A stretch of DNA of 50,836 nucleotides. Origin: Deltaproteobacteria bacterium (lineage in GTDB: Bacteria > Myxococcota_A > UBA9160 > UBA6930). Positions 8,284 to 16,983 of the stretch are shown here, piece by piece. The stretch lies in assembly GCA_019312665.1 (NCBI GenBank), contig JAFDCZ010000043.1:1-50836 (forward strand), in the 5' to 3' direction. The notes beneath the pieces are model-generated. The model saw nothing but the letters and a program-made list of their open reading frames with translations, was not told the DNA's origin and made no database searches. Numbering within the stretch: position 1 is the first letter of the stretch; every line of letters starts with the position of its first letter. The position numbers and the translations under genes are program-made.

Positions 8284-8433
8284 AGGCGATCCCGCCGGGT
8301 ACCCAGAACGCTCTTCAAGACCTTTTGAATGGGGGCTTGCACTCCCGCGTCTCACTTTCGATGCTCCCCCCGAAATGGGGACGCTGCCGCTCGGTGCAAA
8401 GCACAGGGCGAGCCAGCCGAGAGAGGAGATAAC

Positions 8434-8832
8434 GTGGAACGAACGAATCGAACGGGTCGCCCTGTATGGCGGGCGGCTCTGCTGACTCTGTGTTTGATGA
8501 CGGCGCCGATGGCGGCCCAGGCGTCGAGCCCGGCCGCCGAGTTCGGCCGGGGGGTCACGACCGTGCTGGTCAATGTGGCTTACATCCCGGCCAAGCTGCT
8601 CTATGCCACGGGAGGCGGACTGGTCACCCTGGTCGCCTATGCCTTCTCGGGCGGCGACGCGGAGGTGGCCCGGCCCATTGCGACGTCCTCGCTTCGGGGC
8701 GACTACGTCCTTTCGGAGGCGCAGCTGTTCGGCGAGGAGGAGATCGCCTTCGTGGGCAGGCAGCCCGAGCACCAGCAGGCCCGCGAGCAGGGCTGGGACG
8801 TGGCTGCGCCCGCCGAGCCCGAAGGGTTCTGA
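8434..8832 (+). CDS. Small exported or membrane protein of unknown function
   Basis: The 132-residue product begins at GTG 8434, which follows a strong AGAGGAG ribosome-binding site at about seven bases. The track start at 8329 has no such site. The N-terminus is a signal peptide (WRAALLTLCLMTAPMAAQAS, probable cleavage after AQA). A hydrophobic stretch with small residues (VTTVLVNVAYIPAKLLYATGGGLVTLVAYAFSGGD, two short helices) follows. The C-terminal third is hydrophilic and acidic. Small proteins of this layout occur as hypotheticals in deltaproteobacterial genomes, from general impression only. A perfect hairpin seven bases downstream of the stop separates it from ccdA. The 150 bases upstream hold no gene and no convincing promoter. 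Confidence 0.65.
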   Translation: MERTNRTGRPVWRAALLTLCLMTAPMAAQASSPAAEFGRGVTTVLVNVAYIPAKLLYATGGGLVTLVAYAFSGGDAEVARPIATSSLRGDYVLSEAQLFGEEEIAFVGRQPEHQQAREQGWDVAAPAEPEGF

Positions 8833-8838
8833 CGTTTC

Positions 8839-8861
8839 GGCCTCGGGGACTTCCCGAGGCC
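8839..8861 (+). terminator. Perfect 9-bp hairpin after the small exported protein gene
   Basis: GGCCTCGGG-GACTT-CCCGAGGCC forms an uninterrupted 9-bp GC-rich stem with a 5-base loop starting seven bases after the stop at 8832. There is no T-tract, so it is either an atypical terminator or an mRNA 3-prime stabiliser. Confidence 0.55.
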
Positions 8862-9006
8862 ACCGAACCCGAAGGCTCCCGACGGGCGTACCAGTGAAGG
8901 CCTGAAGGGCTTTCTCCGCCAGGTGGCCTGGGCCGCCGATGGGTGGAGGGCCCTGGGTCTCGGGCGCGTGGACCCGATGGCTCGGGCTCGTCATCCTGGA
9001 GACTTC

Positions 9007-9786
9007 ATGGCCGACGGACTCACCCTGGCTTCGTTTGGAGCGGCATTTGGTGCGGGCATCATCTCGGTGCTCTCGCCTTGTGTGATGCCGTTGATGCCTG
9101 CCTACCTCTCGCTGATCTCCGGCATCTCGGTCGAGGAGATGCAGGGGGAGGCGCCCGACGCGGGCCTTCGGCGCCGGGTGCTGCTCGGTTGCGCAGGCTT
9201 CGTGGCCGGCTTCTCGACCGTGTTCATCCTGCTCGGTGCATCGGCCACTGCGATCGGCCACGTGCTGAACACCTGGCGATTGGAGGTTGGCGGGGTCGAA
9301 ATCACGGCCGTCCAGGTGGCCGGTGTGGTGATCATCCTGATGGGCGTGCATCTGATGGGCCTGCTGCCGATCCAGGCGCTCTACCGCGACACCCGCTTCA
9401 ACAACAGCTTCAAGCCCAAGAGCTGGATCGGCACGTACCTGGTGGGTGCGGCCTTCGCCTTCGGCTGGTCGCCCTGCATCGGGCCGATCCTCGGTGGCAT
9501 CCTCACCATCGCGGGCGCACGGGATACCGTCTGGCAGGGGATGGCCTTGTTGGCCGTCTACTCGCTGGGTCTGGGCGTGCCGTTCTTCCTGGCCGGCTGG
9601 AGTATCGAGTTCTTCTTCAAGGCGCTCCAGCGCATGAAGGCCCACTTCCGACGAATCGAGATCGCGTCCGGTGCGCTCCTGGTGGCGTTGGGCTTGCTCG
9701 TCGTCACACGCCGGCTCACCTTGCTCAACGAGTACTTCAGCTTCTTGAACAGCTTCGTGGAGACGATCGAAGGATGGCTGCTATGA
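9007..9786 (+). CDS. ccdA: CcdA-type cytochrome c biogenesis/thiol-disulfide transporter
   Basis: CcdA carries reducing electrons from cytoplasmic thioredoxin across the inner membrane to periplasmic thiol proteins. The 259-residue protein has about six membrane spans. Its two key cysteines sit in the expected paired motifs, SVLSPCVMPLMPAYLSLISG in the first helix and AFGWSPCIGPILGG in the fourth. The ATG at 9007 was chosen because TGGAG lies six bases upstream and the first helix follows directly; the track start at 8923 adds an unconserved leader. The next gene, a TlpA-like lipoprotein, starts inside its stop codon (ATGA), the typical partnership of a membrane reductant carrier and its extracytoplasmic client. 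Confidence 0.93.
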   Translation: MADGLTLASFGAAFGAGIISVLSPCVMPLMPAYLSLISGISVEEMQGEAPDAGLRRRVLLGCAGFVAGFSTVFILLGASATAIGHVLNTWRLEVGGVEITAVQVAGVVIILMGVHLMGLLPIQALYRDTRFNNSFKPKSWIGTYLVGAAFAFGWSPCIGPILGGILTIAGARDTVWQGMALLAVYSLGLGVPFFLAGWSIEFFFKALQRMKAHFRRIEIASGALLVALGLLVVTRRLTLLNEYFSFLNSFVETIEGWLL

Positions 9787-10283
9787 GCATTCTGGGACGT
9801 GGCCTGGCCGCGTTGGTTCTTGTGTCGATGATCCTCAGCTGTGGCCCGCTGGGCGCCCCGGAAGCGGGGGATGGTGACGAGCGGGCGCCGGGCTTCGACC
9901 TTGCGACGCTGGATGGCCGCCAGGTATCGCTGGATTCGCTGGCCGGCAGGCCCGCGGTGATCGATTTCTGGGCGACCTGGTGCGCACCGTGCATTCGCCA
10001 GATCCCGGTATTGAACGCCCTCCAGGCTGAATATGGCGGCGGGGTCAGCGTGGTGGGCATTGCCGTGGACACGAGTGGCGCAGAGGTCGTTGCGCCCTTC
10101 GCAGAAGAGCACGAGATGGCTTACACGGTGCTGCTCGGTGACGAGCGGCTGGCCCAGGCATACGGCGCTCTCGGTTTCCCCACGCTCTTCGTGCTGGATG
10201 GTGAGGGGCGCATCGTCGAGGCCCACGTGGGAATCGTGACGATGGAAGAGCTCCAAGACGCGCTCGCACGAGCGGGAGCCTGA
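9783..10283 (+). CDS. TlpA/ResA-like thioredoxin-fold lipoprotein
   Basis: This 166-residue protein is a membrane-anchored thiol:disulfide oxidoreductase, probably keeping cytochrome c haem-binding cysteines reduced. It has a lipoprotein signal (LAALVLVSMILSCG, lipid-anchored Cys about 21), then the AhpC-TSA/Redoxin-type domain with DFWATWCAPCIRQIP carrying the CxxC pair near residue 63. The cis-Pro loop GFPTLFVLDGEGRI lies near residue 137. The ATG at 9783 overlaps the ccdA stop; an in-frame ATG at 9774 is the alternative. Coupling to ccdA gives the likely electron donor. Assignment to ResA or another TlpA-like role cannot be settled here because no other cytochrome maturation genes are nearby. 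Confidence 0.9.
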   Translation: MSILGRGLAALVLVSMILSCGPLGAPEAGDGDERAPGFDLATLDGRQVSLDSLAGRPAVIDFWATWCAPCIRQIPVLNALQAEYGGGVSVVGIAVDTSGAEVVAPFAEEHEMAYTVLLGDERLAQAYGALGFPTLFVLDGEGRIVEAHVGIVTMEELQDALARAGA

Positions 10284-10340
10284 GCCCCGCGGGGACCCTC
10301 GCGCCTCAAGTCGCTTCCAGTAGGGGTCGAAGCAGAGGCC

Positions 10341-11006
10341 GTGACGAGCGGCACCAGCCAGGTTCATGAGGACACCGGATTTTCGGTCCGGCAGGTCTTC
10401 GAGCGACGCCTCATCCGCGACGATCTTCTTTTCGACGAGGGCGACGTCGGAGATGTGGTGTACGTGGTGCAGGCCGGTCAACTTGAGCTCACTCGAGAGG
10501 GGCCCGACGGGCCGCGACTGATCTCGCGAAAAGGTCCCGGCGACCTGATCGGTGAGATGGACGTGCTCCTGGGGAGCCTTCGGACGACCTCCGCGCGTGC
10601 GCTCAGCGATTCCTGTGTGCTGCAGCTCGACGGCGCGACCTTCGAGGCCATGTGCATCGAGCAGCCCGAGATCGCGATTCGCGTGATCCAGCGCCTGGCG
10701 GCACGGGCCAAGAACCTGGAGAGACGCCTGGCGGCCCTGGGCGGTGACGACCTGCTCCGGCCCATCGTTCGCGTGCTGCTGCGCCACGCCGGGCCCGAGA
10801 CCGGCAAGAACGGTCTGCGGAAGGTGTCGCTGGCCCTTCGCGATCTCGCCCGTGAGGCTGGGCTCTCCATGCTCGAGACCCATCGTGCCCTGACCCAACT
10901 GGTCGATCGAAAGCTCGTCAAGCTCGCCGAGGACACTCTCCTCGTCCCGGACCACGAGACCCTCGCAGCCGCCCTGGAGCTGGCGGACGAGACTTCCGGG
11001 GACTGA
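10341..11006 (+). CDS. Crp/Fnr family transcriptional regulator
   Basis: The 221-residue protein has an N-terminal cyclic-nucleotide-binding fold, around residues 17-130, with DLLFDEGDVGDVVYVVQAGQLEL and the phosphate-cassette-like turn GPGDLIGEMDVLLG. A long dimer helix and a C-terminal winged helix (LALRDLAREAGLSMLETHRALTQLVDRKLV) follow. The Arg-Thr/Ser pair that binds cAMP in Crp is not obvious (SLRTTSARALS is nearest), and there are no N-terminal Fnr-type cysteines. The ligand is therefore unknown. It starts at GTG 10341 behind GCAGAGG. It sits 57 bases after the TlpA-like gene, so regulation of thiol or respiratory functions is possible but unproven. Confidence 0.88.
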   Translation: MTSGTSQVHEDTGFSVRQVFERRLIRDDLLFDEGDVGDVVYVVQAGQLELTREGPDGPRLISRKGPGDLIGEMDVLLGSLRTTSARALSDSCVLQLDGATFEAMCIEQPEIAIRVIQRLAARAKNLERRLAALGGDDLLRPIVRVLLRHAGPETGKNGLRKVSLALRDLAREAGLSMLETHRALTQLVDRKLVKLAEDTLLVPDHETLAAALELADETSGD

Positions 11007-11137
11007 TCGCACAGCGCCTTCCAGCCCATTTCGGGCCCCGATCCTGCCCGGCCTTCACGAGAGACTCATCACGCGCATTGCCCCTCGGCGTGCCACTTCG
11101 TTAACGTGGGCGTCGACTGGTTTGGGTGAGGGGGAAC

Positions 11138-13783
11138 GTGCGGGTCTTCGAGCACAGGGGCGTGCAGAAGGATCAGGGCCGAGGGCTCGGGCCGAGGCTC
11201 GCCCGGAGCTTTGGAAGCCTTTTGTTCGGGGCCTTCCTCGTCCTGGGCCTGATGGCGCCGGGCGCCATCGCGCAGGATCTCTTGGGGACGGAAGAAGACG
11301 AAGGCACCGGCGACCCCTTCGACATCACCGCCGATACGGTTGAGTTCGACACGTCGCGCCAGGTGTACATCGCCCGCGGCAACGTGCGCCTCGAGCAGCC
11401 CAAACGAGTGCTCACCGCGGATTGGATGGTCTTCAGCGACAAGACGCGGGAAGGCGTGGCCAGCGGCAACGTGATCGTGACCGAGGGCGGGGACCGCTTG
11501 CTCGCGGACGTCCTTCACTTCGAAGTGGACGATCTCCAAGGCATCGTCTTCAAGGGCAAGCTCGAGACCGGCGGCAACAATTTCATCGCCACTGGCGAAA
11601 CCATCAAGCGCACCGGGGATCAGCAATACGTCTTCGAAGATGCGGTGTTCACTACCTGCAAGTGCCCTGATGGCGGTGTCGAACCCTGGGCGATCAAGGC
11701 CAAGGAAGCGGACCTGGAGTTCGGGGGCTATGCGGTCACCAAGAGCACGACATTCGACGTGCTCGGTGTGCCGATCCTATGGACGCCGCGCATGTGGTTC
11801 CCGCTCAAGACCGAACGCCAGACGGGCTTTCTCTTTCCGATCTTCGATATCGCTTCACGAAATGGCTTGGGCATCGGGCTTCCGTTCTTCTGGGCGGCAC
11901 GGGACAACATCAACGTTCTGCTGACCCCTCGCTACCTGGCGGACAACGGGTTCAAACCCGAGGTCGAGGTGGATTACGTCTTCGGGCGAGAATCCTATGG
12001 CGAGGTGTTTGGTTCGTTCGTCCAGGACGAGAACATCGATGAGAACAACATCTCGACGCCCTTCAGCAGCGATCGCTGGGCGGTCGAGTGGATTCACGAC
12101 CAGCATCTGCCCGGGCCCTTGGAGGGTTGGCGCTGGAAGGTGGACGGCCGGCTTCTCTCGGACAACAGCTACGCATTCGATTTCCGGGACTTCTCGAGGG
12201 TTCGAGACGATCGCTACGTCGAGTCCCTGACCTTCATCGAGGGGCGCTTCGGTGAGCTCGGTCGCTACGGCCTGACGGCTGCGATGCACTACGCCGAGGA
12301 TCAACAGAACCCGGACGATCAGGATCGGGACGATTTCCTGCTGCAGCGCTTCCCGGACATCCGGTTGGCCGGCATCCCCCAGCCAGTGCCCCTGCTCGGG
12401 AACGCCGTCTTCTCTTTCGATACCCGGTACACCCACTTCTGGGCAAAGAAGGATGTCCTGGACGTTCAGCCTTTTGCCACGATCGTGGATGGCCTGTTTG
12501 CGGATACCGGCATCGACGCGATTCCCGATGGCGACGAGCGCGATGAGGCGGGCCGCAAGGTGCTGCCGGACGGGACGATCGTGAACCCCGACGGCACGGT
12601 GACGACGTCTGCAGAAATTCTCGCGCTGAACCCGGATGCGATCGTCCCCACCGGTGACGGAAGTGGCGACAACTTCCCGGGCCCCGAGGGCGACGGACTC
12701 TTCCAGGAAGGTGAGCCGGTCGCCGACCGGGGCCACCGCGTCGTGCTGAATCCCCGCGTGGCGTTCCCCTTCCGCATTGCGGATGCCTTCGAGGTGATGC
12801 CGGAGCTGGGGTGGCACGGCACGTTCTACAGCACGGACGCCAAGAGCAGCGACGTCCGCAACCTCTTCACGGCGCTCCTCGATGTGCGAACCCGGCTGCG
12901 CCGGGAGATCCGCCTGCCCAATTGGATCGCGGAAGGCCAGCCGGCCGTTCATCTGATGGAGCCGCGCTTCGTCTACACGATGGTGGAGGGGACCAGCCAG
13001 AAGGGAAACCCGGCGTTCATTCCCCGCCCCCGGGTGCAGAACGAACGGCTGCGTCTGCTGGAACCGACCACCCGGACGCGGGATCCCTCCGATCGCATCG
13101 ACGACGTCCAGGCCATCACGCTGGCACTGGGCAACCGTTTCTATCTTCCCGGAGTGCTTCAAGGCGAAGGAGCGGTCGGACCGCCTCGCCTGTTTGCGGA
13201 TTTCACCCTGGGTGTGCATCACGATTTCGCAAACGATGATCTCTCGAGCCTCTACCTGGATGGTGTCGCCTACCCCTGGGAGGGCGTGCGCACACGCTTC
13301 AACATGGGCTTCGATCTGGACGATCCGGACTTCCGTGAGATGTTGTTCTCGATCGGATACGGCTCGCTCACGGGCAATGACTTCGGCTTCTCCTACCGCC
13401 TCGTGAAGGACGTGCCTCGCTTCTTCGAGAACTTCCGCTTCGATGAGGAACGCTTCGAAGAATTCGAAGAGGGCTTCCTCGAGATCAACCAATTCGATTT
13501 CCGGACGCGTCTCGCCGTCACGCGCAACTGGGCCGTCACCTATCGCTTCCGATATTCGTTCGAGGGGAGCCTCGCGCTCTCGAACCAGGTGGGCGTGGAA
13601 TACCTCTCCAAGTGCGAGTGCTGGGCGTTCCGGGTCGAGTTGGAGGATGATCGGAGTTCCGGCCTCGAGTTCAATCTCCGCTACCGGCTCATCGGGCTCG
13701 GGGACGACACCGTCCGACCGTTCTCGGGGCGCAAGCGAGGCGAGCGGGATCCGCTGCTCGATGATGAGGACGAGAACCTGTAG
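11138..13783 (+). CDS. lptD: LPS-assembly outer membrane protein LptD
   Basis: LptD is the outer-membrane barrel that, with LptE, inserts lipopolysaccharide into the outer leaflet. The 881-residue protein has a signal peptide (LARSFGSLLFGAFLVLGLMAPGAIAQ), an OstA/LptA-like jellyroll domain (DPFDITADTVEFDTSRQ, ARGNVRLEQPKR, residues about 65-190), and a long C-terminal beta barrel rich in alternating aromatic strands. Two CxC pairs, TTCKCPDGG near residue 175 and SKCECWAF near 828, match the positions of the interdomain disulfide cysteines of LptD. GTG 11138 was preferred because AGGGGGAAC lies just before it; GTG 11126 is the alternative. An insert with acidic, Pro/Gly-rich sequence at about residues 460-530 is probably an extracellular loop. 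It is probably transcribed separately from the trp genes. Confidence 0.93.
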   Translation: MRVFEHRGVQKDQGRGLGPRLARSFGSLLFGAFLVLGLMAPGAIAQDLLGTEEDEGTGDPFDITADTVEFDTSRQVYIARGNVRLEQPKRVLTADWMVFSDKTREGVASGNVIVTEGGDRLLADVLHFEVDDLQGIVFKGKLETGGNNFIATGETIKRTGDQQYVFEDAVFTTCKCPDGGVEPWAIKAKEADLEFGGYAVTKSTTFDVLGVPILWTPRMWFPLKTERQTGFLFPIFDIASRNGLGIGLPFFWAARDNINVLLTPRYLADNGFKPEVEVDYVFGRESYGEVFGSFVQDENIDENNISTPFSSDRWAVEWIHDQHLPGPLEGWRWKVDGRLLSDNSYAFDFRDFSRVRDDRYVESLTFIEGRFGELGRYGLTAAMHYAEDQQNPDDQDRDDFLLQRFPDIRLAGIPQPVPLLGNAVFSFDTRYTHFWAKKDVLDVQPFATIVDGLFADTGIDAIPDGDERDEAGRKVLPDGTIVNPDGTVTTSAEILALNPDAIVPTGDGSGDNFPGPEGDGLFQEGEPVADRGHRVVLNPRVAFPFRIADAFEVMPELGWHGTFYSTDAKSSDVRNLFTALLDVRTRLRREIRLPNWIAEGQPAVHLMEPRFVYTMVEGTSQKGNPAFIPRPRVQNERLRLLEPTTRTRDPSDRIDDVQAITLALGNRFYLPGVLQGEGAVGPPRLFADFTLGVHHDFANDDLSSLYLDGVAYPWEGVRTRFNMGFDLDDPDFREMLFSIGYGSLTGNDFGFSYRLVKDVPRFFENFRFDEERFEEFEEGFLEINQFDFRTRLAVTRNWAVTYRFRYSFEGSLALSNQVGVEYLSKCECWAFRVELEDDRSSGLEFNLRYRLIGLGDDTVRPFSGRKRGERDPLLDDEDENL

Positions 13784-13845
13784 GCTGGCACTCCCCCGGG
13801 GGCTCTGCTAGGAACGGGTCTCCCTCCTAACTCGCTGGAAGCATC

Positions 13846-15333
13846 GTGCTCCGCCCTCAGCCCGAAGAGTTCGTGAGGCTTGCCGCCCAGGGCAACCTCA
13901 TCCCCGTGGTCCGGGAGATCCTCGCGGATCTGGACACTCCGCTGTCCCTGTTTCGTCGGCTGGACGATGGCCGGACGTCCTTTCTTTTCGAATCCGTCGA
14001 AGGCGGCGAAAAATGGGCACGGTTCAGCTTCATCGGAACCGGGGCGCGCGCGATCTTCCGCGCTCGGGGAGCGGACGTCGAGTGGGAAGAAGACGGTGAG
14101 GTGCGTCGGGAGCGGGCTCCCGGGGATCCTCTCGAACTGCTCCGAGACCGGATCGCAGCCTACCGCCCGGTCGAGCTGCCCGGTGCGCCGCTTCCGCGTT
14201 TCTCCGGCGGCGCCGTGGGCATGGTCGGCTGGGATTGGGTGCGCTTCGTGGAGCGCATTCCGGACGAGAACCCGGACGAGCTCGGGCTGCCGGACCTATG
14301 GTTCCACTTTCCCGAGACGGTGGTCGCGTACGATCAGGTGCGTCATACCGCGCTGATCATCCGGCACGTCCATCTACGTGATGGGGACGACCCGGCGCAG
14401 CGCTACGCCGAGGAGGTTCGTGCGCTCGACGGCATCGTCGACAAGTTGCGGGCACCGCTCCCGGCGGAGCCGCGTCGCGAGGCGGTGCGCGCGCCGATGG
14501 CGGTGCGCACGAGCATGAGCCAGGAGCAGTACCAGGATGCCGTGAAGCGGGCCAAGGACTACGTCGTCGCCGGCGACGTCTTCCAGGTCGTGCTGGGCTT
14601 TCGCCATTCCGTGCCGCTCCAGGTCGATCCCTTCCTGCTCTACCGGATGCTCCGTCACATCAACCCGAGTCCGTACTTGTTCTACATGCAGATGGAGGGT
14701 CCGATCCTGATCGGTTCCTCACCGGAGATCCTGGTGCGCCTCGAGGGGGACGGGATCGACGTGCGACCGATCGCCGGGACGCGCCGCCGTGGTCGCGATC
14801 CGGAAGACGATCTGGCCATGGAGGCGGAGCTGCGCAGCGATCCGAAGGAAATCGCGGAGCACGTGATGTTGGTGGATCTCGGGCGCAATGATGTCGGGCG
14901 TGTGGCCGAGGTGGGCAGCGTCCGCGTGACCGAGTACGCGAATATCGAGCGCTACTCCCATGTCATGCACATCGTTTCGAACGTCCAGGGCCGGCTGACG
15001 AAAGAGCGCGATTGGCTCGACCTGCTGCGGGCCACTTTTCCGGCCGGCACCCTTTCCGGCGCGCCGAAAGTGCGGGCCATGGAGATCATCGACGAGCTGG
15101 AGTCTGTCCGGCGTGGGCCCTTCGGTGGCTGCGCTGGCTACATCGACTATTCGGGGAACATGGATCTGGCGATCACGATTCGGACCATGCTGGTTCACGA
15201 GGGGGAGGTCCATCTCCAGGCGGGTGCGGGCGTGGTGGCGGATTCCGTCCCGGAACTCGAGTTCCTCGAATGCAACAACAAGGCGCGCGCCATGGTCCAG
15301 GCCATCGACATGGCGCGGGAGGGAACCGACTAG
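13846..15333 (+). CDS. trpE: Anthranilate synthase component I
   Basis: TrpE converts chorismate to anthranilate using ammonia supplied by TrpG, the first committed step of tryptophan synthesis. The 495-residue protein shows the N-terminal feedback region FLFESVEGGEKWARFSFIG, related to the LLES motif of Trp-sensitive enzymes. The chorismate-binding domain has GSSPEILVRL, RPIAGTRRRG, DLGRNDVGRV, FPAGTLSGAPKVRAMEIIDELE and GGCAGYIDYSGNMDLAITIRT. The start is GTG 13846. It opens the trpEGDCF cluster, 62 bases after lptD; that gap contains a CCCCCGGGGG palindrome but no convincing leader peptide or attenuator. Confidence 0.97.
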   Translation: MLRPQPEEFVRLAAQGNLIPVVREILADLDTPLSLFRRLDDGRTSFLFESVEGGEKWARFSFIGTGARAIFRARGADVEWEEDGEVRRERAPGDPLELLRDRIAAYRPVELPGAPLPRFSGGAVGMVGWDWVRFVERIPDENPDELGLPDLWFHFPETVVAYDQVRHTALIIRHVHLRDGDDPAQRYAEEVRALDGIVDKLRAPLPAEPRREAVRAPMAVRTSMSQEQYQDAVKRAKDYVVAGDVFQVVLGFRHSVPLQVDPFLLYRMLRHINPSPYLFYMQMEGPILIGSSPEILVRLEGDGIDVRPIAGTRRRGRDPEDDLAMEAELRSDPKEIAEHVMLVDLGRNDVGRVAEVGSVRVTEYANIERYSHVMHIVSNVQGRLTKERDWLDLLRATFPAGTLSGAPKVRAMEIIDELESVRRGPFGGCAGYIDYSGNMDLAITIRTMLVHEGEVHLQAGAGVVADSVPELEFLECNNKARAMVQAIDMAREGTD

Positions 15334-15364
15334 TGTCGTGTCGAGCGCGTAAGGCGAACAGCTG

Positions 15365-15961
15365 ATGCCGCGCCTGTTGATGATCGATAACTACGATTCC
15401 TTCGCGTACAACCTCTTCCAGTACCTGGGCGAGCTCGGCGCGGAGACGGAGGTCGTGCGCAATGATGACGAGAGCGTTCAGAGCCTCGTCGCGCGAAGGC
15501 CCGATGGGCTGGTCATCTCCCCGGGGCCCGGCCGGCCGGAAGACGCGGGTGTGTCGGTTGGGGCCGTCCGGGCGTTCGGCGAGGCGGGCATTCCCGTGCT
15601 CGGCGTGTGTCTCGGCCACCAGGCGATCGGTCAGTGTTTCGGAGGACGGATCGTTGGCGCCCGCAAGATCATGCACGGCAAGACGTCGGAGATAAGCCAC
15701 GAAGAAGAGGGCGTGTTCGCCGGGTTGCCGATCCCCTTCGAGGCGACCCGCTACCACAGCCTGGTGATCGATGGCGACCATTGTCCAGACGTCCTGGCCG
15801 TGACGGCGCGAACCGCGGACGGCGAGATCATGGGGGTTCGCCACCGGGAACTCGAGATCGAAGGGGTGCAGTTCCATCCCGAGTCGATCCTGACCGGTGA
15901 GGGGAAGCGGCTGCTCGGCAATTTCATCGCTCGTTGTGGACGCGCGGCGGCCGCCCGATGA
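15365..15961 (+). CDS. trpG: Anthranilate synthase component II (glutamine amidotransferase)
   Basis: TrpG hydrolyses glutamine and channels ammonia to TrpE. The 198-residue class I amidotransferase has the N-terminal IDNYDSFAYNL, the oxyanion/loop motif VISPGPGRPEDAG, the nucleophile elbow LGVCLGHQAIG with the catalytic Cys, and the His-Glu pair in VQFHPESILT. Such proteins may also serve para-aminobenzoate synthase (PabA); the position between trpE and trpD argues for tryptophan synthesis, and dual use cannot be excluded. Its stop overlaps the trpD start as ATGA. Confidence 0.96.
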   Translation: MPRLLMIDNYDSFAYNLFQYLGELGAETEVVRNDDESVQSLVARRPDGLVISPGPGRPEDAGVSVGAVRAFGEAGIPVLGVCLGHQAIGQCFGGRIVGARKIMHGKTSEISHEEEGVFAGLPIPFEATRYHSLVIDGDHCPDVLAVTARTADGEIMGVRHRELEIEGVQFHPESILTGEGKRLLGNFIARCGRAAAAR

Positions 15962-16983
15962 GCCTCGTCGGCGCCATCGAGTGCGCACTCGACGGCCATG
16001 AGGTGCCCTCGGAGCTGCTGGAGGCGGCCTTTGGCACGATCATGGATGGCGACGCCAGCGAAGTGCAGATCACCGCGCTGCTGATCGCCCTGCGCGCCAA
16101 GGGCGAGACGACGGGGGAGATTGCGACCCTGGCCCGGGTGTTGCGCAGCCGTGCGGAGACCGCGGCACTCGTCGATCCGCGTACGGTGGATACCTGCGGC
16201 ACGGGTGGAGACGGGGCGGATACGTTCAACGTCTCCACGGTGGCTGCATTTGTAGTGGCGGGCGCGGGCGTTCCGGTGGCAAAGCATGGCAACCGCGCTG
16301 CCTCGAGCCGCACCGGTAGCTTCGATGTGCTCGAAGCGCTGGGGGTGGAAGCGGATCTCCCGATCGAGGCCGCGGCGGAAGTTCTCGCCGAGGTGGGCAT
16401 CGGGCCGTTCTTTGCACGCCGGGCCCATCCGGCGATGCGATTCGTGGCTCCCGTACGTCAGCAGCTCGGCCTTCGTACGGTCATGAACTGCATGGGGCCG
16501 CTGCTCAACCCGGTCGGAGCGCGACGGCAGCTCGTCGGTGTCTTTGCGCGGGTGTGGGTCGAGCGCCTGGCGAATGTTCTCCAGGAACTCGGTTCCGAGA
16601 GGGCGCTGGTGGTTCACGGCAGCGACGGGCTCGATGAAATCACCGTGACCGGGCCGAGCCACGCCGCGTGGCTGGAATCAGGCACGGTGCGGTTGATGGA
16701 GCTCGACCCGGCGGAGATCGGGATCGAACGGGCGCCGGCCGAGAGCCTTCGAGGCGGCGATGCCGGGGAGAACGCGACCCTCGCCCGGAAGATTCTGGAT
16801 GGAGAGCCGGGGCCGCGCCGCGACATCGTCGTGGCGAATGCAGGAGCGGCTCTTTGGGTCGCCGGCGCGGCGGAAGATTGGGTGGCTGGAGCCGAACTCG
16901 CCCGCAAGAGTCTGGATGGGGGAGCGGCTCGGGAGAAGCTCGAGGCTCTGATTCGCGCCACGAAAGGCCGGGGCACGGCATGA
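15958..16983 (+). CDS. trpD: Anthranilate phosphoribosyltransferase
   Basis: TrpD transfers the phosphoribosyl group of PRPP to anthranilate. The 341-residue protein has the diagnostic DTCGTGGDGADTFNVST loop for PRPP, AKHGNRAASSRTGSFDVLEALG, and FFARRAHPAMRFVAPVRQQLGLRTVMNCMGPLLNP. The ATG at 15958 overlaps the trpG stop (ATGA); the track start at 15934 adds residues antisense to no feature but unconserved. The stop overlaps the trpC start (ATGA). Confidence 0.97.
   Translation: MSLVGAIECALDGHEVPSELLEAAFGTIMDGDASEVQITALLIALRAKGETTGEIATLARVLRSRAETAALVDPRTVDTCGTGGDGADTFNVSTVAAFVVAGAGVPVAKHGNRAASSRTGSFDVLEALGVEADLPIEAAAEVLAEVGIGPFFARRAHPAMRFVAPVRQQLGLRTVMNCMGPLLNPVGARRQLVGVFARVWVERLANVLQELGSERALVVHGSDGLDEITVTGPSHAAWLESGTVRLMELDPAEIGIERAPAESLRGGDAGENATLARKILDGEPGPRRDIVVANAGAALWVAGAAEDWVAGAELARKSLDGGAAREKLEALIRATKGRGTA

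Noticed and set aside
8337-8365. TTGCAC-N17-GATGCT as a promoter for the small exported protein gene
   Set aside because: The -10 matches the consensus at only three positions, and such matches are expected by chance in a 150-base gap.
7306-9645. 779-residue minus-strand ORF, and similar long antisense ORFs at 11855-13492, 22204-23412 and 28452-29753
   Set aside because: They are shadows of dcd/dtd/ccdA, lptD, hisC and mutS. The composition is the arginine/histidine-rich pattern of antisense in GC-rich genes and shows no domain.
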